Assembly: GCA_012064385.1 (NCBI GenBank)
Contig: QRDG01001848.1
Span: forward strand, 516,903-580,902
Direction: 5' to 3'
From: Puccinellia tenuiflora
Taxonomy: Eukaryota; Streptophyta; Magnoliopsida; Poales; Poaceae
DNA: 64,000 nucleotides
Shown here: positions 55,591 through 64,000 of the stretch, one piece after another
Layout: each line of letters opens with the position of its first letter
Position numbering within the stretch: position 1 is the first letter of the stretch
Translations under genes and position numbers: made by a program
Notes under the pieces: generated by a model
The model's database searches: none
Seen by the model: only the letters and a program-made list of their open reading frames with translations
Told to the model about the DNA's origin: nothing

Positions 55591-55854
55591 TAGCGTAAAC
55601 TTGCAAGTTACAACACTAGCAAGTGGTAACATAAACATAAATATATGCGGTAAGCAGATGGCGTGAATGAACACTAGCAAGTCTGGTATTCAGAAGCATG
55701 CGTTCATGCCTCTTCCCTGTTCTCACCATACGGATCGCTGAACCGCAAGTCTAATTATTACCTACTGTACACACACCACAGTTGAGTACTTAAACATCCT
55801 CTTGCAGACAAGGTCTCTCGTCACCATACTCCATAGCTGTAATAAACGACAACA
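55591..55854 (+). promoter_or_regulatory. Upstream region of the LRR receptor kinase
   Basis: About 265 bp between the retroposon tail and the kinase ATG. No unambiguous TATA box; the retroposon insertion lies in the proximal promoter. Confidence 0.35.
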
Positions 55855-58800
55855 ATGGCCCATTTGTGTATCTTGGTTCCAGGTCTTGTTTGGTTTCTCT
55901 ACCTCTTTAGCTTCTTTTGCAGCCTACCAATAGCCACCTCCAACAAAACTGAAAATGATAGACAAGCTCTCCTTTGCTTCAAGTCCAAGCTCCCAGATCA
56001 AGCAGGAGTTTTAGCTTCATGGAGCAACACGTCCTTGGACGTCTGCGGCTGGCATGGCATCACCTGCAGCACACAGTCTCCTCGCCGTGTGATTGCACTG
56101 GACCTTGAATCAGAAGGCATCTCAGGCTCCATACCACCTTGCATTGCCAACCTGACCTCTCTTACAAGGCTGCGACTCTCAAATAATAGCTTCCATGGTG
56201 AAATACCTCCCGAGCTCGGAATGCTGAGCAGGCTCAGCAACCTCAACCTCAGCATGAACACTTTGGAAGGTAACATACCATCTGAACTCTATGCATGCTC
56301 GCAACTTCAAGTCCTGGATTTGGGGACCAATTTCATCCACGGCGAGATACCCCCTAACCTAGGTCAATGCAACAATCTTCAAGAGATTAATCTAAGCAAC
56401 AATAAGATACAAGGGAGCATCCCTTCTTCTTTTGGAAATCTTCCTCAGCTGCGCATACTAGTTCTCGCAAGCAACAGGCTTACCGGCAGCATTCCGCCGT
56501 CTTTGGGCAGCAGCCCTTCTCTCACATATGTCTATCTTGGGATGAATGCTCTAACAGGCGTCATCCCTGAGTCGCTAGCAAACAGTTCATCCCTACTAGT
56601 ACTTTGGCTCATGAGCAATAATCTTACCGGAGAGCTACCAATGGCTCTCTTCAACACATCATCTCTTCTTAAGATTTCCGTCCGACAAAACAACCTTGTT
56701 GGTTCTTTGCCTTGGGTTACTGCCACCTCTCCCCCTATTCAATACCTTGATTTAAGAGATAACCATATTTCAGGGAAATACCTTCCTCGCTAGGGAACCT
56801 TTCCTCTCTCTTTGATCTTCTTCTTACGAAGAATGATTTATTTGGGAGCATACCAGACAGCTTAGGCCATATCCCAATGCTACAGAGACTGGCCGTGGGT
56901 GCAAACAACTTATCTGGGACAGTTCCACCATCTCTCTTCAACATGTCATCACTAACATTTCTTGGCATAGAAAACAACTCTCTTGTTGGAAGCTTACCCT
57001 CCAACATTGGTTACACACTCCCAAATATTCAGAAATTAATCCTCTCAAAAAACAAGCTTGAAGGCCCAATCCCAGCTTCGCTTGCGAAAGCATACAACCT
57101 CCGTATGCTTTACCTGCATAGCAACAGCCTAACTGGGCCCATTCCCTTCTTTGGGTCATTGGAAAACTTGGAGGAACTTGCTTTGGCATACAACAAGCTA
57201 GACGCGCAAAACTGGGGATTTCTTACTGCACTCACAAATTGTACAAGGTTGACTAAATTGATACTGTCTGGGAATAATCTTCATGGTAAATTGCCAAGTT
57301 CTATCGGCAAACTTCCTGACAGCCTTGAATGGTTATGGCTAAGGGATAACAATATTTCAGGGCATATACCACTGGAAATTGGCAACCTTAAGAGCCTCAG
57401 GCGTCTATACATGGATTATAATCTTATCACTGGTAATATACCACCAACCATTGGGAATTTGCACAACATGGTACATCTATCCTTCGCTCAAAACAGACTT
57501 TCAGGGAAAATTCCGGATACTATTGGTAATCTAGGTTCAGCTACGTGATCTGATATTGGATGGCAACAATCTTACTGGTAGTATACCTCCAAGTATAGGA
57601 CGTTGTAATCAACTCCGAGTACTGAAACTTGCTCACAACTCACTAGATGGCAGAATACCAAGTACGATATTCCAAATTTCTTCGCTTTCTGAAGTATTGG
57701 ACTTGTCACACAATTACTTGTCTGGAGGAGTGCCACCGGAAGTCGGCAGTCTCATTAATCTGAACAAACTTATCATATCAAATAATAGGTTGTCTGGCAA
57801 CATACCATCCACTCTTGGCCAGTGTATGGTTCTGGAGTATCTTGAGATGCAAAGCAACTTCATTGTCGGAAGCATTCCACAAACAGTTGCTAACCTAGTC
57901 AGCATAAAACAGATTGATATATCTCACAACAACTTGTCCGGAAAAATTCCAGAGTTCTTCAAATCATTGAGTACCCTGCAAGATCTCAATTTATCCTTCA
58001 ATAATTTTGATGGAGCAGTCCGAGAGGTGGTGTTTTTGAAAATGCCAGTGCAGTATCAGTTGAAGGAAATGATGATTTATGCACCACTGGTATTCCAATT
58101 GAAGGTATATCTTTTTGTTCCACACAAGTTGGTCAGGAAAGAGAAACACAATTCATTGGCTCTAGTCCTAAGGATAGTAATGCCAACAGTTGTTCTTGTT
58201 ATATTAATTTTGTTAAGTGTAGCAATAATTTATTGGAGGAAGCGAATGCCAGTAAAACCACATTTACAAGAATTCAATGAGCACACAAAAAAGATATCAT
58301 ATGCAGACATTGTCAAGGCAACAAATAGGTTCTCTTCAGCAAACCTAATCGGATCAGGATCATCTGGAGTTGTTTATAAGGGCAGTCTGAATTGTCAGAA
58401 AGATCAGGTCGCCATCAAGGTTTTCAACCTTAATATTTATGGAGCGGATAGGGGCTTTATTGCAGAGTGTGAAGCCCTACGAAATATCCGTCATCGAAAT
58501 CTTGTAAAAATCATCACTTCCTGCTCTTCTGTGGATTCTAATGGGGAAGATTTCAAGGCCTTAGTGTTCCAATACATGCTGAATGGGAACCTGGAAATGT
58601 GGCTACATCCGAAAGGCACTGAACATGGTGAAAGACATATTTTGACTTTAACACAAAGGATCAAAATTAGTTTGGATGTAGCATTTGCTTTGGATTATCT
58701 CCACAACCAGTGTGCATCTCCACTAATACATTGTGACTTGAAGCCATGCAATATTCTTTTGGATCTTGACATGGTTGCATATGTCACCGATTTTGGCCTA

Positions 58801-59336
58801 TCAAGGTTTATATTCACTACATCAAATGCACATCAAGATAGTTCAACAAGATTATCCCACCTAAAAGGATCATTCGGATACATCCCACCAGGTGAGATTA
58901 AGCATATTCACATTTTGCTGGTTATTTTTTAATATAAATTTAGAATATACTCCAGATTCCCTAATTTGTGTATGTAAATGCAGAATATGGCATGAGCGAA
59001 GAGATATCAACTAAGGGTGATGTCTACAGTTTTGGAGTGCTTCTATTACAAATGATGACAGGGTGTAGTCCAACTGATGAAAAATTCAATGATGGTGCAA
59101 GCCTTCATGAATTTGTTGATAGAGCATTTACAAAAAATATTTATGAGGTTGTTGATCCAACAATGCTGCAAGATCACAGCAATGCGACCGAAGTGATGAG
59201 AAACTGTGCCGTTCCACTTCTTAGAATAGGCCTCTCTTGCTCCATAATATCTCCGACAGAGCGGCCGGATATGGGAAAAGTTTCTACAGAGATCCTTAGA
59301 ATCATGCATGTGGCAACAAACATGGGTGTGATATGA
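55855..59336 (+). pseudogene. LRR receptor-like kinase, subfamily XII (Xa21/EFR type), four apparent frameshifts
   Basis: Signal peptide (MAHLCILVPGLVWFLYLFSF), LRR N-terminal cap (DRQALLCFKSKLPD ... CGWHGITC), about 20 LRRs, a transmembrane helix (IVMPTVVLVILILLSVAIIY), and a kinase with P-loop IGSGSSGVVYKG, VAIK lysine, a non-RD catalytic loop HCDLKPCNILL and DFG. A 92-bp intron (58892-58983) at the conserved GYIPP/EYGM position separates exon 2, which ends at 59336. Subfamily XII receptors sense microbial peptides at the plasma membrane; the ligand is unknown. Frame breaks occur near 56776 (one base missing), 57534 (one extra), 58021 (missing) and 58142 (extra), so the frame is restored after each pair. 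No nonsense substitutions are visible. It may be a recent pseudogene or a functional gene with assembly errors. Confidence 0.92.
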
Positions 59337-59879
59337 AGAAAAGGATTTGGCAAGATGGTAAGTAGCAACAGAAGCGCATGTATACTAGAAGGATTAGGGC
59401 GCTTTTATTGTGTAGTGAGGATTACTGCGGTGATCAGTTGTTGGCAAGTTGGTGCAAATAAGAAAGAGTGGCACATAGCAAATTAGTCTTTGATATATGT
59501 GACATGTGTCAAGATTTGCATGATTTGCTTTGTATCCAATATAACAATATAGATTTATCCACTCTCATGACCGGCTCCGCAAAAGCTCATTCTCATAGCG
59601 CTCAAATAGCAAGTTCTCTCCCTGAGAGTGATAAATGAAACAACTGGCAAAACCAGTGAGCGCTCATAGCAACACGCCGAATATGACATCACAGTGTTGC
59701 ATGAACCCATTGCCTTTGTCATAATGGCTATTGTACAGAAACGGAACAAGGATTAAGATTTTGTAAAGAATAAACAATAGATTAATATAGATTTAAAATC
59801 TGCCAAAAAATCTAGACGTGGAGCAAGCACCTTGAATAATGCAAAGTTTGCAGGAACATGATGTCTTGGATGGACATCT
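59337..59879 (+). other. 3' flank of the receptor kinase
   Basis: Probable 3' untranslated region followed by unassigned DNA. No gene recognised. Confidence 0.4.
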
Positions 59880-59884
59880 CAAAG

Positions 59885-60256
59885 TGTCATGGAGATTAGG
59901 GCCATAGGAGCAGCTGGCCCTAGCTGACTTCAATTAGGAAATATCCATGAGTTAGGATTTCTGTAGTTTAAATCAGGGAATTTTATTTAAATAGGAATAT
60001 TAAGATATGATTTGTTAGGAAAGTAGAGATAGGTTTCTTGGATATCAAGTTGAGTCTTCCCCACAAAACAGACCCCTGTACTCATTGTGAGGAGTCAAGA
60101 AATATATCAATCCAGTTATCCCCTCTCCTTCCTCCCTGCCCTTGAGGTACGGCTAGTCGGCTACCTTCATGGAGCTACCACATCTCTTGGTTCCAGGGCA
60201 ACCACGTACAGGCCCTATGGCCATTATCCCCTCTGTCGTGAACCAAGTTCATGACA
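59885..60256. mobile_element. Small solo LTR, 372 bp
   Basis: Starts TGTCATGGAGATTAGG and ends AACCAAGTTCATGACA, so the ends are TGTCATG...CATGACA inverted repeats. CAAAG flanks it exactly on both sides (59880-59884 and 60257-60261). The interior has Copia-LTR-like features (AT-rich U3, then CAAGAAATATATCAATCC). No internal domain or partner LTR was found. Confidence 0.88.
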
Positions 60257-60767
60257 CAAAGATTGCGGAATAAACTGAGGTATTCAGATAATGTATTATA
60301 TATGCATATGGAAGTAGGAAATAGAGGTGTTCATATTAAACAAGATGGCAAGAAAATGAGTACAAGTAATAACTAAGATCTCATACCATGGGCAATATAT
60401 GAGATTAAAGCACAAAATCTGGATTTCATTGAAAATGTGACAACTGCAGNGAGGTTCGTCGTGATGCGCCGGCAGGTGACCCTCGTCGTGACGCATGCCA
60501 TCTCTAGGCTCGGCAGCGCCGCGCCGGGTCCGATCGATGTCGGCGTCCGGCGAGGGTTCGGGATCAGGGTTCGGGATCTTGTTGGTAGCCACAGCCTACG
60601 GAGTACAGGATCGACTTATCTCTCAGGCACGCAAACACGGACGGTCTATCTATTTATAGCTAGGTTGTGATGAGAGGTTTACTCGTACTCGGCAAGCAAA
60701 TCCTACTCGGATGAGGCTCAACACAAGCATTGTCAACAACGACAACAAAACATTTCAAAAAGGGAGT
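60257..60767 (-). promoter_or_regulatory. Isolated promoter-like segment with TATA box, no gene body
   Basis: On the minus strand GCTATAAATA (60651-60660) is followed by GC-rich leader-like sequence and an ATG at 60499-60501, but the frame is cut by an N at 60450 and no domain can be read. It could be the 5' end of a truncated gene. Confidence 0.3.
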
Positions 60768-61030
60768 GTCTAGTTCTCAGTCGACTTAGATTTAGTTAAA
60801 TCTCAGTCAGTTGCACATATTTGCAAACCGTGTGCAACTCACAGACTAGCACAAATCACGAGACAAATCTAACAGTTATGGAGGCGACTGAGAATTAACT
60901 AAATCTCAGTCAGTTGCACACAGTTATAACCATGTGCAACTCCCAGACCAGCACGAATCACGACATAAAATCCAACGGTTAAGGAGGCGACTGAGATTTA
61001 GTTAATTCTCAGTCGACTTAGAATTAGCAA
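60768..61030. mobile_element. MITE with CTCAGTCGACT-type terminal inverted repeats and internal duplication
   Basis: The left end CTAGTTCTCAGTCGACTTAG and the right TTCTCAGTCGACTTAGAATT are parts of an extended inverted structure. ACTCAGTC/GACTGAG words recur in both orientations. Between them a unit of about 110 bp (CTCAGTCAGTTGCACA ... GGAGGCGACTGAG) is present twice. No coding capacity. Confidence 0.7.
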
Positions 61031-61083
61031 AACCATTTCAAAAAACATATCGGTCACGTCAAATTGGGCTGATGTAACATGTC

Positions 61084-61133
61084 AAACACAGTACAACATA
61101 GGTGTATGTGAGCGTATGTGTTGTACTGTGTTT
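61084..61133. repeat. 15-bp perfect hairpin
   Basis: AAACACAGTACAACA (61084-61098) is the exact inverse complement of TGTTGTACTGTGTTT (61119-61133), with a 20-bp loop. Confidence 0.85.
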
Positions 61134-61139
61134 CGAACA

Positions 61140-61430
61140 AAAAAAATGGAGATTCAAGAATGCCACTCCATTTACGCGTTACACTCCACACCAATCACAT
61201 TGTGCCACACTGACCATGCAGGCGGAGTTGCGAAGCGCATACATAAAATTCTGAAAGAAAAAATGCGGATATAGTCAATGATATATTCTACAAGCATGCA
61301 AAACTTAATCTTTATCGAAAAAATGCAAAAACTTAATGTGATTTTTTTTCTGAAACTTCGGCAGTCGATTGCCTTCCGATTAGACAGAAAAAAAGAGTAA
61401 TTTTATACATGGGGAATTACATGATCGCTA
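61140..61430. other. Intergenic, no feature seen
   Basis: AT-rich. Nothing recognised. Confidence 0.45.
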
Positions 61431-61439
61431 GGTCACAAA

Positions 61440-61730
61440 TTCATTGCCTACTAGACCTATACTACATGGAGGACATCTACAGGGCCCTGCTTGTGGGCGT
61501 AAGCCCGATGCTCCATCTCTTCTTTGATTAACCCTGCAACAGCCTCCAGGAGCAATGCCTTATTTTGGAACACCCTCTTGTTTCTTTTCTTCCATATTCA
61601 CCATGATGTAGATGATTGCCCGCTGGCCTTCTTCTTGTTCTTCTTCTTCTTCGGGCGGCGGAGGGGTGCCAAAGGAGCCGTTCTAAGTGTAGATATTCTC
61701 TCTCACCTCCCCACATGATGTGAAATTCTT
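61440..61730 (-). mobile_element. LINE 3' fragment
   Basis: The minus-strand frame reads IWKKRNKRVFQNKALLLEAV, AGLIKEEMEHRAYAHKQGPV and DVLHVV, then stop. The block IWKxRNxRVFQ is the conserved end of plant LINE ORF2. An upstream stop and frame change show decay. Confidence 0.75.
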
Positions 61731-62017
61731 TATATATAGGCCATAGAGAAATAACATAATCAGAAAAATTTGTAGTTTTAAAATGTCCACTATTTAGTGT
61801 ACTCAGATCCACACATTTATTATTTTTGTATAGCTAGAATACGAAATATTTTGCATGCTTGTAGTGTACATCATTGACTACAACAAGATTTTTCAAAACT
61901 GTTTGAAACATTAACATACGATCTTTTTTAAAGGCTCTCTAAAGCTCCGTCTCTCCATTTTATCATTGTGCATTGGGACTTCCCTAACTCAACGAAAACA
62001 AGCAAAACGGGGAGAGC
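61731..62017. other. Intergenic, no feature seen
   Basis: AT-rich. Nothing recognised. Confidence 0.4.
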
Positions 62018-62190
62018 ATTTTTGCACCCGAACTCATATACTCCTGGTACATTATAAAAAAAGTAAAACATTTCAAAAATTGTGAAAAGAGCAACAAACT
62101 TATATAAGTTCTCAACATATGTGCAAACATTTAGTGCGAAATGATATTTGTGGTGCTCTGGTCACTTTTTTTTCACTGAGCACCATTGTT
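62018..62190. mobile_element. Degenerate MITE related to 39142-39470
   Basis: Left GCACCCGAACTCATATACTC and the right-side GAGCACCA words resemble the GGCTCCCGAGCTCATATGCT termini of the other two elements, around an AT-rich interior with AAAACATTTCAAAAATTG. Ends are not exact. Confidence 0.45.
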
Positions 62191-62479
62191 ATTTTGCCAC
62201 AAAATTCTGAACGTCTGTAGAAAACCTGTATATATTTGCGGGAAATCTAATCAGAAGCTTCTTCAAACTGGCAAAACGCGACGCGCCTCGTCAGCCGTCC
62301 GATCGGCGACGGACGGACCAGATCGACGCGGATCGGTCACACGCACGTCGCGCACCTCGCGCTCGTCTGTTTCCTCCCTTCGGTCACTGACATGCGGGCC
62401 CGAGCTTTTTTGTGTGTCCCACACGTCAGTGAGAGCATTCGCGTGTTCTGGAATTTTTCGGGAACCGCGCACCGCTCTC

Positions 62480-62930
62480 TTCCTCCTCTCCCATTCCACC
62501 GCTCTCGTCCTCCTCTCTCCCCGTGGCGACCAGGAGGCGATTTCGCCGGCGAACTCTGCCTCCGGCGTATTTGCTTGAATCGCCACCGCGAGCGCGTGCA
62601 CGGCAGTAAGTGACCCTTATCCTCCCTTTTTTTCGTCCTGATTTGGCTCAATAAGCCACTTCTACTCTCCGTCGCGGCGACCTGGCGGAGTTTTTCCGGC
62701 GAGGCCGTCTTCTCCGTCCGTATTTAGGGTTTCGCCGCCGCGAGCACGTGCACAGGGGATGAGCGACCCTCGTCCCCTCCAGGCCGTTGCTAATTAGTGC
62801 ATAGCTCCTTCCTCTCATCCCACGGTCACCGGGTGGAGATTTTCTGGTGAGGGCATCTTATCGATCCGGATTTTGCCGTTCCGCCTCCGCGAGCGCGTGC
62901 ATGTGGATGAGCGACCCTCATCGATGCCAC
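62480..62930 (+). repeat. Three about 150-bp direct repeats in the leader of the terminal gene
   Basis: CGCGAGCRCGTGCA occurs at 62587, 62739 and 62888, each preceded by a related GC-rich block (GGCGACC ... GGCGGAG ... CCGGCG) and followed by a GACCC motif; CCGTTGCTAATTAGTGCA follows the second and third. Only the first copy carries GTAAGT after the shared motif. Confidence 0.8.
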
Positions 62931-63503
62931 GCCGTTGCTAATTAGTGCAACATTTTTTGCTATTTTATTTGATTTTGGTTGTGATTATCGGAGGTCTAGC
63001 GGATGCGTTTTGCTGAGGGATTCCCTTTTCTCTGGGTCGATTCCGCTGAACCTCCGCCCCGAGCGCTTCAACATGGTGATGTGCCACTGTTACCTTTGGC
63101 ATGCTGTTGCTAGATAGGGTAGTTGGTTTTGGGGAATTTAGGCGGCGATGATTTTGGTTGTGATTTTGGTTGGGGGAATTATGGCATTCATGATAGTACG
63201 TTCTATGTGTTCTAGAGTATTTTGTGTACGTGAGCAAGCATCTGCGAGTTTGTCTCATTTGGGTTTAAGCGAATACAGTTTTTGCTAGTTGTTGCTGCTA
63301 CCATTTTTAAGATGAAATATGATTTATTCTCTGATTATGACAGGGTGGGATAGTTGTCCAAGTAACTATAGTTGTTGTTCAGTTTTTCTACGGTTTATAT
63401 GAAGCATCAGAATACTGTACTGTCAGAAATATTGGTGTTCATTTTTGTTTCACTTGTTTTTCTATGTATGCTTGTCTCTCATTTTATTGACTTTATGATT
63501 TAG
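62606..63503 (+). other. Predicted intron in the 5' untranslated region
   Basis: A strong donor GCA/GTAAGT lies at 62606, and a T-rich acceptor TTTATGATTTAG ends at 63503, eight bases before the start codon. Long leader introns are common in plants. The prediction rests on splice-site consensus only. Confidence 0.5.
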
Positions 63504-63511
63504 GTGTTTCA

Positions 63512-64000
63512 ATGGGGAGGAAACGGAAGTTTGTTGATGCCACGGCAGAGGACTGTGAAGAGCATGGTGCACAACCGAAGCGCAATAGGGCATCTCCGAA
63601 AGGTGTTGTCATTCTGTGTGAGGATATGTCTGTTGATCAGAAAGCAGCCGTGTGTAACATGGAGTTGGACAGCATGCTTGACATCAAGTGCCCTGTTCTG
63701 CACAATCCACTAATTGCCTGGTTTTCTGGAACATATGATTCGGGCAGTCGTGAATTTGTTATACCAGGGCGTGGAAGGATACCATTGACTGATCAATCAG
63801 TTTTCCGTAGTCTTGGACTACCTATGGGCCCCTATCCTGTTGTGTATGCTGTCACTGCTGAAATAGAGGCTAGGCTTGGTCCTTCACTTTTCCCTGAAGA
63901 TGGTAGCACGCCCAAAATCACTCGAGTATTTGAGATTTTAAAGGACATGACAGCTTCTGATACTGCGTTCAAGCAAGTGTTTGTGATGTACATTATGTGT
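63512..64000 (+). CDS. Uncharacterised grass protein, N-terminal 163 residues (runs off the window)
   Basis: The ATG at 63512-63514 opens a frame that remains open to the window end. It starts MGRKRKFVDATAEDCEEHGA, with basic clusters (GRKRK; PKRNRASPK) that look like nuclear localisation signals. It continues with WFSGTYDSGSREFVIPGRGR, IPLTDQSVFRSLGLPMGPYP and TRVFEILKDM. The motif IPGRGRIPLT-x-x-S-V-F-x-x-L-G-x-P occurs in a large, poorly studied set of grass proteins, some with plant-mobile-domain-like or Ulp1-like peptidase regions further downstream; the C-terminus here is unseen. It may be a host gene or a domesticated or captured transposon gene. It is preceded by a predicted leader intron. 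Function not assigned. Confidence 0.7.
   Translation, partial: MGRKRKFVDATAEDCEEHGAQPKRNRASPKGVVILCEDMSVDQKAAVCNMELDSMLDIKCPVLHNPLIAWFSGTYDSGSREFVIPGRGRIPLTDQSVFRSLGLPMGPYPVVYAVTAEIEARLGPSLFPEDGSTPKITRVFEILKDMTASDTAFKQVFVMYIMC

Noticed and set aside
1..64000. tRNA and rRNA genes
   Set aside because: No cloverleaf, A/B box set or rRNA text was recognised; the TGGTATCAGAGC matches are retrotransposon primer sites.

Overview
The window is intergenic-to-genic DNA of a large-genome grass, most likely a Pooideae species (Triticeae or a close relative such as oat). The inference rests on Angela-type Copia LTRs that begin TGTTGGGAATATGCCCTAGA, Caspar-like CACTA coding remnants, Stowaway and Harbinger MITEs, and plant-style introns and TATA boxes. 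All family names come from recognising motifs by eye; no database search was possible. One gap of Ns (25611-25964) and a single N (60450) show that this is a draft assembly.

Region 1 to about 38.3 kb is mostly nested transposons. A decayed Copia gag-protease-integrase fragment (1-2379) is followed by one orphan terminal exon of an unknown gene (2704-2841, minus). A LINE on the minus strand (2880-5795) is split by a solo LTR with a perfect 5-bp target duplication (3510-5040) and is abutted by a CACTA element (5796-9224). The CACTA is truncated by a gag-only, non-autonomous Angela-like Copia element on the minus strand (9225-17452). Then come a 22-23 bp minisatellite, a LINE-mobilised retroposon with a 14-bp duplication (18593-19634), a 102-bp tandem array, LINE debris and a Stowaway MITE. 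The only host gene here is a RAP2.11-like AP2/ERF gene (22337-23221, minus) that appears broken by two single-base frameshifts. It is followed by an internally deleted PIF/Harbinger element (23602-24607). A second gag-only Angela-like element, on the plus strand (29228-37745), sits inside another retroposon.

Region 38.3-64 kb is gene-richer. It holds an intact ELOF1 (transcription elongation factor 1) gene (40254-40559, minus), a 2.17-kb solo LTR (43195-45367), an intact five-exon GDSL esterase/lipase (47156-49293, minus) and a MULE-type MITE split by a retroposon. A small two-exon gene for an 86-residue basic, possibly mitochondrial protein follows (52640-53159, minus). Its promoter region is duplicated upstream with a plastid-like insert between the copies. 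Next come a subfamily XII LRR receptor kinase with four apparent frameshifts (55855-59336, plus), a 372-bp solo LTR (59885-60256), MITEs, and the 5' part of an uncharacterised grass gene running off the window (63512-64000, plus).

The genes do not form a pathway. The strongest points are the fully resolved nested insertions with target duplications, the gag-only element pair whose diverged ORFs both stay open, the promoter duplication with plastid-like insert and chimeric ORF, and the indel-only damage in two otherwise well-kept genes, which may be assembly error rather than pseudogenisation.
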